Positions 7,195-14,512 of a stretch of 64,000 bases of DNA are shown here, piece after piece (within the stretch, counting starts at the first letter, position 1; every line of letters begins with the position of its first letter). A program made the translations under genes and the position numbers. Source of the DNA: Rivularia sp. PCC 7116 (GTDB lineage Bacteria > Cyanobacteriota > Cyanobacteriia > Cyanobacteriales > Nostocaceae); assembly GCF_000316665.1 (NCBI RefSeq), contig NC_019678.1, forward strand, positions 6,200,001-6,264,000. The letters are read 5' to 3'. The notes below the pieces were generated by a model. The model worked only from the letters and a program-made list of their open reading frames with translations, was not told the origin of the DNA and did not search any database.

Positions 7195-8324
7195 AAACCA
7201 GTTCTAACACATCCGAACAAACAAAATATCTTCCTCCTCGCTCCCCGTTTACCCATTTAATTATCATCGAACCACTGGGTTTACTCTACGGTAGTTCCGG
7301 AAGATTTCTCTCACCAGAAAACTTAGTGGGACGTTCTGGTAGTAATTTTCCTCCCACTGCTGCGACTTTATCGGGTTTATTTGCAGCTTCTCAAAATGAA
7401 AATGCAGATATCCGCGATTTAATGTTAGCTGGACCGTTTTGGGGAGATGTAGATGAGTTAACCTCATCCGAACAAAACTTTTACGTACCAACTCCAAAAA
7501 ACTGTTTAGTTAAAGATGGAAAAATTGTTGATAAATTAAGTTGGAATCGCGAACTTGAAGCTTGGAGAAATAAAGACAATGAAACTCCTGTGGATAAATA
7601 TGATAATAATACTTGGTTAGCAATTAATAATTGGAATAATCCCGAAGAAGTTAAGAAAAATCCTTGGAAATTCTTGGCTCATTTGCATCCACGCTTGGAA
7701 TTAGAAGAACGACACGTAATTAGAAATCACGAAGAACAAGGAAGTTTATTTCTAGAAAATTCGGTTCAGATGGAAACTGGTACTTGTTTGGTTTATCTTT
7801 CCAACACTAAACTTGAACCCGGTTGGTATCGTTTTGGTGGTGAAGGACATATGGTTGATGTCCGATGCGAACCTCTAAGTCAATCACTTTCTGAATTACT
7901 CAATAAACCCGTAGGAAAGAAATTTGCATTAATTACTCCTGCAGTTTGGGGTTCCAATCGGTTATCAAAGCGAGTACCCGTTTGTTTAGAAAAACGCGAC
8001 CAGACTTTTTACCAGCAAGAACAACCAATACCAGAAAACCAAGAAAAAAATGTTTGGGAACTAGAAGCACTTTTTACATCTCGTCCCATACCATTTCGTT
8101 ACCGTTTGGGGAATCGTGAAAATGAAAATCAGCAAGAAAATAAACATCCATTTCAACCACCAAAATTATTATCTCGCGGACGTTACGCGGTTCCTGCTGG
8201 TACAGTTTACATCTTAAAAGAACCAATAAATCAACCTTGGCAAGAATGGAATCCGAACTGGTTCCCTAGAGAAGGTCCTTCACTTAAGCGTTGGGGATGT
8301 GGTTTAGCGTTACCGCTTGAATAG
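7182..8324 (+). CDS. cmr3: Cmr3, type III-B Cas5-like RAMP subunit
   Basis: 380 residues. It has the Cmr3 pattern of an N-terminal RAMP fold (IIIEPLGLLYGSSGRF; the following PPTAATLSGLFA helix), a middle part with FGGEGHMVDV, and a glycine-rich end (LKRWGCGLALPLE). Cmr3 binds the 5' handle of the crRNA next to Cmr2 at the base of the complex. The gene overlaps cmr2 by 13 bases, so translation is probably coupled. Confidence 0.92.
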   Translation: MSAVETSSNTSEQTKYLPPRSPFTHLIIIEPLGLLYGSSGRFLSPENLVGRSGSNFPPTAATLSGLFAASQNENADIRDLMLAGPFWGDVDELTSSEQNFYVPTPKNCLVKDGKIVDKLSWNRELEAWRNKDNETPVDKYDNNTWLAINNWNNPEEVKKNPWKFLAHLHPRLELEERHVIRNHEEQGSLFLENSVQMETGTCLVYLSNTKLEPGWYRFGGEGHMVDVRCEPLSQSLSELLNKPVGKKFALITPAVWGSNRLSKRVPVCLEKRDQTFYQQEQPIPENQEKNVWELEALFTSRPIPFRYRLGNRENENQQENKHPFQPPKLLSRGRYAVPAGTVYILKEPINQPWQEWNPNWFPREGPSLKRWGCGLALPLE

Positions 8325-8383
8325 AGAGGGGGAAGAGTGGGAAGAGGGGGTAGCAAAGAAAATTTACACTCCTAACTTGGAGC

Positions 8384-8417
8384 AAAATCTAAAATCCAAA
8401 ATCTAAAATCTAAAATT
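8384..8417. repeat. AAAATCT heptamer repeat before cmr4
   Basis: About five AAAATCY-type units directly upstream of the cmr4 start. A run of more than 20 bases is the same as one just before the gene at 49400. No Shine-Dalgarno site is visible between repeat and start. Confidence 0.65.
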
Positions 8418-8422
8418 GAAAA

Positions 8423-9232
8423 ATGTATCACAAAGCTTACGGAATTATTGAAACCTTAGCACCGCTACATATTGGAGCAAGTGCTGGAGAAGAAACAGGA
8501 AATTTAAACTTGATTTTTCGCGACCAATTTACTCAAACGGGGATTATTCCCGGTAGTTCGATTCGCGGGAGATTTCGAGCAGATATGCGCCCAAATTCTA
8601 AGGATAATGAAAGAAAATGGTACGGTCATGAAGCGATATCGGGAGAGGAAAACAAAACTACAGAAGCATTAATAAAATTTGAATATGCTTCTTTGGTATG
8701 GCTTCCGGTATTTTGTCCCGGTCAACCGATTGTTTGGATTACCTGTCCGAGATTGCTTAAACGCTACAAGCAAATTGCTAGTATATCAGCAGAAATACCA
8801 AAGCCATATTCGGCTCCAAAAGCTTTACAAAGTCGTCAAGTTGGCACCAATCACAGAGTTCTATTTTTCAACTTGGGTTTTATCGAAATTGAACACGATG
8901 ATAATCTTACTGATTGGATACCAAGCGGTACCGATTTTAATCGCGATAATTTATTGGTAGTTGCTGATAATGATATTGCGATGCTACACGATATGGCGCT
9001 TTACCGTCAAAGTCGCGTGAAATTAGCAGATAGCGAAAAGAAGGTTGAAGGAGGAGCATTTTTTAACGTCGAAGCTCTACCAGAAGGAAGCGTTTTAGTT
9101 TTTCCTATTGCTTTAAAAGAAACAGGTTGGCAGCCTTTTGGTGATAGTACAGAATCTCAAGATTTGTATTTTGGTGGCTTAGAATCGATTGGATTTGGTC
9201 ATTGTCGGGTGAAGTTAGCAGGAGACTATTAA
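8423..9232 (+). CDS. cmr4: Cmr4, type III-B Cas7-like backbone subunit, atypical active site
   Basis: 269 residues. The N-terminal APLHIGASAGEETG and the IPGSSIRGRFR glycine loop identify a Cas7-type RAMP; the position between cmr3 and cmr5 points to Cmr4. The C-terminal GGLESIGFGHCRV is also typical. Cmr4 forms the filament that holds the crRNA and cuts target RNA every six bases using an Asp in the loop after the first strand (Asp26 of P. furiosus Cmr4). In this protein the stretch between His16 and Arg33 has no Asp (Asn27 and Asn29 lie where it is expected). Target RNA cutting by the backbone may therefore be lost or use another residue. Confidence 0.88.
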   Translation: MYHKAYGIIETLAPLHIGASAGEETGNLNLIFRDQFTQTGIIPGSSIRGRFRADMRPNSKDNERKWYGHEAISGEENKTTEALIKFEYASLVWLPVFCPGQPIVWITCPRLLKRYKQIASISAEIPKPYSAPKALQSRQVGTNHRVLFFNLGFIEIEHDDNLTDWIPSGTDFNRDNLLVVADNDIAMLHDMALYRQSRVKLADSEKKVEGGAFFNVEALPEGSVLVFPIALKETGWQPFGDSTESQDLYFGGLESIGFGHCRVKLAGDY

Positions 9233-9234
9233 TC

Positions 9235-9627
9235 ATGGGTTGGAAATCTTACGATTTAGATAGGGAAGCACAAAAATTGGTATTAAGTGCCAAAAACCGA
9301 GATGATAAATCTCTCAACCAATCTTATAAAATGCGGATGGCTGTTGCTTATGGATTAGAGCGTTTTTGGGGAGAACATTTACGTTTGCAAGCCAAAGAAC
9401 CACAAAAATCTCAATATTGGAAGGAAACTTGGGATGCATTAGTCGGGATTATGGAACAAGCGGGAGTTTTGATTCCGAACGAACCAGTTAATGCTAACAA
9501 CGTCGGTCAAATTCAAGCCATGTCAGAACAACTTTGGCAGCTAGAAATACAGGAACAACGGGTTTCTTTAGCAGTTTTAACTCAATTGTGTGACTGCATT
9601 GTTTGGTGGACGCAACGGTATAAGTAA
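9235..9627 (+). CDS. cmr5: Cmr5, type III-B small subunit
   Basis: 130 residues from the ATG at 9235, two bases after the cmr4 stop, with AGGAG upstream. The protein is fully helical by appearance and shows the Cmr5 layout (DREAQKLVLSA near the start, helix-rich Trp-containing C-terminus CDCIVWWTQRYK). Cmr5 stacks along the Cmr4 filament and helps hold the target RNA. The call rests on size, fold character and position between two RAMP genes more than on invariant residues. Confidence 0.8.
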   Translation: MGWKSYDLDREAQKLVLSAKNRDDKSLNQSYKMRMAVAYGLERFWGEHLRLQAKEPQKSQYWKETWDALVGIMEQAGVLIPNEPVNANNVGQIQAMSEQLWQLEIQEQRVSLAVLTQLCDCIVWWTQRYK

Positions 9628-9849
9628 GAAGTAACAAGTAATAAGTAGTAAGTAAGAAATAATGGTTGAGGATTTATTTTTGAATAAACCTCCGCTCTGG
9701 ATGAGTCAGTAGCGTTATTACTGTCACTTTCTGTACAACAACAATAAAGCCTAAAGCCAATTTTACTAAACTTCTTACTTCTTACTTCTTACTTTTTACT
9801 TCTTACTTCTTACTTTTTACTTCTTACTTTTTACTTCTTACTTCTTACC
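9627..9849. repeat. inverted heptamer-repeat element, copy 2, inside the cmr operon
   Basis: The left arm of TAAGAAGTAA-type units starts right after the cmr5 stop; the right arm is a long CTTCTTACTT run (about 9769-9848) that ends at the start codon of the next gene. The design is the same as at 2699-2905. No ribosome site lies before the following ATG; the pyrimidine-rich arm takes its place. Confidence 0.75.
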
Positions 9850-11526
9850 ATGAATATTCCCGAACCTGCGAAAAAAGTCCCGATGCTATTCCGGGCACAA
9901 ATTGATGGACGCTGCCAAATTCAAAGATTAGTTCCTCGTAGAGAAGAACAAGACGCTACACGTTGGGCTTCGGAATGGGTAGAAAAAACTTATCCCCAAC
10001 TTCGCGAGTCTGCTGGTTTTGTTCAAACTCGCACCTATAATTTAACTTGGCGATTTATTACCAATAGCGGACAAGATGACGGTGTAACTCGTCCTGTAAT
10101 TGGTGCTAGGGGTTGGCCATTTTATCCTGGAAGTAGTATGAAAGGTATTTTTCGCCGCGCTTGCAGTCAAGAAGAAGCCGAGCGCTATTGCGGTAAATCT
10201 TTAAATGATGATTTCAAACCTGGAATTTTGCGCTTTCATGGTGGTTATCCCACCGATACTGCTTGGACGGAAGATTTAGTCGATATCGTTCATCCCCAGC
10301 AAGATTTCCAGGTAAAGTCTAATAAAAAGGATTCGGGTGCTTTTATTCAGATTTCTCTTCATCAACCAGAACTCAAATTTGGTATTTCTAGTACTGTTCC
10401 CTTAGATGACCAAGAATGGGAAGTTATTTGGAATATTTGGGAAAAAGCCATATCTACCGGAATTGGTAGCCGGGTTTGTGCTGGATACGGACAACCAGAA
10501 AAACATACTGGCAACGTACTTTATCGGACTAAATTAAAAGGTCAAGGACAAGCAGCCAAGTTAATTGACGGTACGGGAGAGTTTCGAGCCAACGTTTTCC
10601 GTGCAGCAGTAAGAGGTCACGCATTGCGGATTTTTGGGGGATTAACCAACGCAGACACCGCAGATAGAATCGTCAATAATTTATTTGGTGGAATTAAAGG
10701 ACAAGCCGTCATCGGATTATTAGGAATGAGTTTTCGAGTACTCACAGATAATCCAGGAGAATTTGGTAGAAAGGGTTATCTACAACCAACTTACGATATT
10801 GAAGGGGAATTAACTTGGTTGTTAGCAAGAAAATTACCCAACTCAGAACAAGAATTAGCATTGAAAAAATTGATTGGGGCTTTAACTCGATTTGCAATGA
10901 TTTTTGGTGGTTTTGGTAAATCATGGCGCAGAGCAGACCACCGCTTATTTTATGAAGAATACTACGAAAACCAATATAAATCATTAATTGGCTGTCATTG
11001 GCAGTGGTTGGGAGAGCGTTCCCTTGCTAATGATGTCAAAGTTCGTAAATTAGACCATGTAACCAAATTTATTGCCGAAATACAACAAATAGCCAAAGAA
11101 TGGATGCGACTTCAAAATATAACTCCTAATCCCGCTCAAAAAGCTGCTTGGAGAGAAACATGGCATCAAGATAATGTACAAATATGGGGACGAGAAGCAG
11201 AAAATAAAGAAGACTCCCGAGCTATCTTTTGGTTACACAAACCTTATCAAGAAGAAATTCGGGGAATACAATCGGAAGGTTCAATTTATCGTTCGTCAGT
11301 TACCGGACAAATGGGACAAATTGGTAGATTGTGGCATCGAATGTATCCTTTTGTTCGGTTGGTTAAAAATCCTGAAGATCCAAAAGGAAAACCAATTCCC
11401 AAAAAAACATTCAGATACTTGGAATTTTTGACTTTATTTCCAGATAATTCGAGGGAATCTCAGGATTTTATCAAATTCCTTAATTCACAACAAAATCGTT
11501 CTAACAGTTTTCAAAAACTGTGGTGA
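9850..11526 (+). CDS. Cmr6-Cmr1 fusion, type III-B RAMP subunits
   Basis: 558 residues with two RAMP units. The first half (about 1-220) has GWPFYPGSSMKGIFRRAC followed by a DIVHPQQDF motif, as in Cmr6. The second half (about 245-430) has FRAAVRGHALRIFGG and LFGGIKGQAVIG, as in Cmr1 (which binds the 3' part of crRNA and target at the complex head). Separate cmr1 and cmr6 genes are absent, and fused RAMP genes occur in cyanobacterial III-B variants, so this is best read as one protein capping the filament. The domain order (Cmr6 first) is read from the motifs. Confidence 0.78.
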   Translation: MNIPEPAKKVPMLFRAQIDGRCQIQRLVPRREEQDATRWASEWVEKTYPQLRESAGFVQTRTYNLTWRFITNSGQDDGVTRPVIGARGWPFYPGSSMKGIFRRACSQEEAERYCGKSLNDDFKPGILRFHGGYPTDTAWTEDLVDIVHPQQDFQVKSNKKDSGAFIQISLHQPELKFGISSTVPLDDQEWEVIWNIWEKAISTGIGSRVCAGYGQPEKHTGNVLYRTKLKGQGQAAKLIDGTGEFRANVFRAAVRGHALRIFGGLTNADTADRIVNNLFGGIKGQAVIGLLGMSFRVLTDNPGEFGRKGYLQPTYDIEGELTWLLARKLPNSEQELALKKLIGALTRFAMIFGGFGKSWRRADHRLFYEEYYENQYKSLIGCHWQWLGERSLANDVKVRKLDHVTKFIAEIQQIAKEWMRLQNITPNPAQKAAWRETWHQDNVQIWGREAENKEDSRAIFWLHKPYQEEIRGIQSEGSIYRSSVTGQMGQIGRLWHRMYPFVRLVKNPEDPKGKPIPKKTFRYLEFLTLFPDNSRESQDFIKFLNSQQNRSNSFQKLW

Positions 11527-11553
11527 TTAAACTCTAAATCAACTAAAAACATC

Positions 11554-12693
11554 ATGCGTCGCGTAATTTTATCTACCATCGGCACCAGCTTACTAACTAA
11601 CCAAATTAATCGCGCTAATCCAGAAGAAAAAGATTGGTATCCCCAACTGCGCGATACAGCAAATTTAAACGAACAAGACACACCAGAAACTGTAAAAAAT
11701 ATTATTTCAACTTTAGAAGACAGAGCAAATAAGCAGCTTGATAAGGTTCAAATACCCCAAATCCGTCGTGCTAGTGCGGAATTAAATGGTATTTACGGTG
11801 TCTACCAAGAAGATTTAACTCAAGGAAAAGAAGATTATCATTTTCTGATTGCTACCGATACAATTCAAGGTAAAACTACCGCTGAAATCGTCGAAAACTT
11901 TCTTAGAAAACAAGGTTTAACTAATACCAGCATTTATGCTCCCAGCGGACTTTCTACTATAAGTACAGAAGCATTTTCTGTGGGAATTGATGAATTAATT
12001 GTTTGGCTGCAAGAAACTATTCCACCCTTAAGAGAAAGTAAATACAAAATTTGTTTTAACTTAGTGGGTAGTTTCAAGAGCTTGCAAGGTTATCTCAACA
12101 CCATTGGAATGTTTTACGCTGATGAGATTATTTACATATTTGAAGGTCAAAAATCCGATTTAATTACTATTCCTCGCTTACCAATTTCTGTAGATATTTC
12201 CTCACTTAAACCTTACACAATGCAGCTAGCTTTACTAAATGCTGGAGCGGGACTTTCTCCCCAAGAAACTAACGGAATTCCCGAAACAATGTTAGGTGAA
12301 GTTGATGGAAAAATGACCCTTTCAACCTGGGGATATTTAGTTTGGAATCAGTGTAAAGATGATTTACTATCTGGAGATTTAATTAATTTTTCTAGATTGG
12401 AATATCAAGATAGTTTTAGGGCTGATTACAACAGAGTGAAGGAAAAACATAAGCGAGTTAAATTACAAGAAACTTTAGCTAATGTTACCCGTTTATTGAA
12501 TGAGTCAAATGGCGATACTGCGATTCTTAAACAACATGGAGGAATAAAATATGACAAGTATACAAACAAAGGAAATATTGACCATTTTCGAGTAACTCAG
12601 AGCGTTCGAGTTACTTGTGTTTCTTCCCAAGGTAAATTGAATTTATATCATTACGGCGAACAACATGATGATATTAATAATAATCCTTACTAA
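11554..12693 (+). CDS. CARF-domain effector with probable RelE-like toxin domain
   Basis: 379 residues, 27 bases after the cmr6-cmr1 gene. The start RRVILSTIGTSLLTNQI and the middle FNLVGSFKSLQGYLNT are CARF signatures of the APE2256 group, the sensor for cyclic oligoadenylate made by Cas10. The last 95 residues contain HFRVTQSVRVTC and a final LYHYGEQHDDINNNP, which fits a RelE/ParE-fold mRNA interferase. CARF-RelE fusions (Cami1 type) cut ribosome-bound mRNA when activated. The CARF half is clear; the RelE assignment is a pattern match and less sure. Confidence 0.78.
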   Translation: MRRVILSTIGTSLLTNQINRANPEEKDWYPQLRDTANLNEQDTPETVKNIISTLEDRANKQLDKVQIPQIRRASAELNGIYGVYQEDLTQGKEDYHFLIATDTIQGKTTAEIVENFLRKQGLTNTSIYAPSGLSTISTEAFSVGIDELIVWLQETIPPLRESKYKICFNLVGSFKSLQGYLNTIGMFYADEIIYIFEGQKSDLITIPRLPISVDISSLKPYTMQLALLNAGAGLSPQETNGIPETMLGEVDGKMTLSTWGYLVWNQCKDDLLSGDLINFSRLEYQDSFRADYNRVKEKHKRVKLQETLANVTRLLNESNGDTAILKQHGGIKYDKYTNKGNIDHFRVTQSVRVTCVSSQGKLNLYHYGEQHDDINNNPY

Positions 12694-12747
12694 TTTTGTG
12701 ACGACTTTTCGTATTGTTAAATAATCCTACTAATTAATCAAAAAATT

Positions 12748-12777
12748 ACCCTCTAATTAGCTTTTAGAGGGTTTTTT
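12748..12777 (+). terminator. intrinsic terminator after the CARF gene
   Basis: A 9-bp perfect stem ACCCTCTAA/TTAGAGGGT with a 7-base loop is followed by six T. It closes the cmr operon transcript before the CRISPR array, which is read from the opposite strand. Confidence 0.85.
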
Positions 12778-12787
12778 CTAATTATTT

Positions 12788-13336
12788 TTATTCAACTAAT
12801 TCGACTTAATCCAGTCGGCGGAAGATGACCCAATCGAACCAAGCGACATCCCAGAATACAAGTTTCCAACTAATCCGACTTAATCCAGTCGGTGGAAGTT
12901 GCTGTCAATTTCTGACAAATTGCAAAATGTAACTAGTTTCCAACTAATCCGACTTAATCCAGTCGGCGGAAGAACCAATCCTCCAAACCAAGATAGTAAA
13001 GACTCTTGTTTCCAACTAATCCGACTTAATCCAGTCGGCGGAAGTTAAGTCTTCCTGAAAACTCGAATGCAGACTTAGCAGGTTTCCAACTAATCCGACT
13101 TAATCCAGTCGGCGGAAGTCTTTAACTACGCTCACTAAAGAAGTAGACAGCAAGTTTCCAACTAATCCGACTTAATCCAGTCGGCGGAAGAACTCTCAAT
13201 ATAAGATATTGTCATTGAACTAAAAAAGTTTCCAACTAATCCGACTTAATCCAGTCGGCGGAAGCCTTAGCATAATTCTCAAGAGAATCTGCCATTTGAG
13301 TTTCCAACTAATCCGACTTAATCCAGTCGGCGGAAG
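12788..13336 (-). CRISPR. CRISPR array, 8 repeats of 37 bp and 7 spacers
   Basis: Repeats start at 12788, 12862, 12936, 13008, 13082, 13154, 13228 and 13300. Spacers are 37, 37, 35, 37, 35, 37 and 35 bases. Each repeat has an inner stem CCGACT/AGTCGG with a 6-base loop. Read on the minus strand, the repeat begins CTTCCGCC and ends GTTGGAAAC, the usual crRNA orientation in cyanobacteria. The first repeat on the plus strand (12788) is altered in its first bases and in the stem, as expected for the leader-distal end, and the second has one change (GGTGGAAG). The array is thus transcribed leftward from a leader right of 13336. No Cas6 gene is nearby; in the related III-Bv system crRNA is matured by host RNase E. 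Confidence 0.97.
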
Positions 13337-13595
13337 ACCGTCCCTTGAAACCCTTGCATGATAAGGATTCTACAACAGGTTTTGACGGGTCTAAAAAAAA
13401 GGTTCATTTCAGCCTCGCTTATTGATAATTAGTTTCACTTGTTGCAAGATGTAAAACGCTGAAACCATTTATTGATAAAAATTTCGGCGATTTTGACGGA
13501 ACCCCCCTAGTTTTAGCTCTCGCTTCGACCCGTCAAAAAAACAAGCTCACAATCAAAAGATTAAAACGTTTACTTAGTTGTGTCTAGTTTTTATT
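13337..13595 (-). promoter_or_regulatory. CRISPR leader region
   Basis: This gene-free stretch sits on the leader side of the array. It holds a 12-bp inverted repeat, TTTTGACGGGTC at 13380-13391 and its complement at 13527-13538, a third partial copy (TTTTGACGG) at 13491, and a direct repeat TTATTGATAA at 13419 and 13469. These are candidates for leader motifs used in array transcription or spacer insertion. Confidence 0.7.
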
Positions 13596-14321
13596 TTAAT
13601 GAATTTCTTTCAATTTTTTACTTCGCGCCAATCTTTTTTCCGTCAACGCAATTTCAATCGGATTTAAAGAATTTCCAGTAGGTTTACCATCTCGTGATTC
13701 TGCTGGAGTATATTGCAACCTTGATTGTCGCATTAATAAAGATGCGATTGTCATTCCCACACTACCCTGAGCAGTCATTCCCGTGAAATCAGCGATAATA
13801 TCATCTTTTGTCCAACGGCTAGGAAGACAATCGTAAACGTTCATAACCACTTGAGAAAATTCTACCGGGTCATACACATCTTTGATTACTAATGGTTCGG
13901 GAATTATCAATTTAGGAAAATCCTGCTGTAGTTTTTTAGCAACGTTAAGACTCTGGGAAGAACAAATCAACCAGCAATATTTTAGTTCGGGTAGATGATG
14001 TTCTATTGCTTTGCGACAGGGTTCTTCTCTACTCACCAATAATATCAATCCTTTGTGTTTGCCAGGTGAGGATTTACCCAAATCTATCGGTGGTAAATTT
14101 GTGGTTATTGATTTCGTAACAAACCAAACACAAAACATGAAAATTAGCACCGAACCAATAGCAATTTTAACCGTATCTGGCGTGGTATCACCAATAATAG
14201 CTTTTAATATATCAGTAATCGCATTACCAAGTACGGATAAAAAGATTGCTCCAATCAGGAAAGGTATTAAAGTTTCTGGGTTAAAAAATCTCTTAGCTAC
14301 TTGAAAGAAGCTGTTTTGCAT
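13596..14321 (-). CDS. membrane-anchored CARF protein (candidate Cam1-like effector)
   Basis: 241 residues from the ATG at 14321 (an in-frame TTG lies ten codons earlier). There are two membrane helices, about residues 15-40 and 50-75. The rest is a CARF/Rossmann domain: KGLILLVSREEPCRKAIEHH, then DDIIADFTGMTAQGSVGMTIA, the CARF D-x-T-G motif. CARF proteins with membrane anchors, such as Cam1, disturb the membrane when bound to cyclic oligoadenylate. It lies just upstream of the leader and on the array's strand. It is a second likely output of the Cmr complex. Cam1 has one helix; two helices here mean a different topology. Confidence 0.82.
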   Translation of the reverse strand: MQNSFFQVAKRFFNPETLIPFLIGAIFLSVLGNAITDILKAIIGDTTPDTVKIAIGSVLIFMFCVWFVTKSITTNLPPIDLGKSSPGKHKGLILLVSREEPCRKAIEHHLPELKYCWLICSSQSLNVAKKLQQDFPKLIIPEPLVIKDVYDPVEFSQVVMNVYDCLPSRWTKDDIIADFTGMTAQGSVGMTIASLLMRQSRLQYTPAESRDGKPTGNSLNPIEIALTEKRLARSKKLKEIH

Positions 14322-14512
14322 ATTGAATTTGAATTTAAGTATATTAAACAACGTTCATTATGTACTGTCGTTAAGAATACCTACATCTTGTTCTACAGGT
14401 TTTCAGCAAAAATGTCTTAAATTCATATTTAATTATTGAAGCTAAGAAATATTGCGCGAAACATGAACTATGGCTGCATAGTTATGAATGCGAGCAAAAT
14501 ACTTAGACCAAC

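Noticed and set aside
10742-10984. Open frames on the opposite strand or in other frames of the cmr, CBASS and MADS genes
   Set aside because: They are shadows of well-supported genes, with no independent start signal or family match.
11554-12693. Csm6/Csx1-type HEPN effector
   Set aside because: No R-x4-6-H HEPN motif is seen in the C-terminal half; the RVT...HYGEQHDD pattern fits RelE better.
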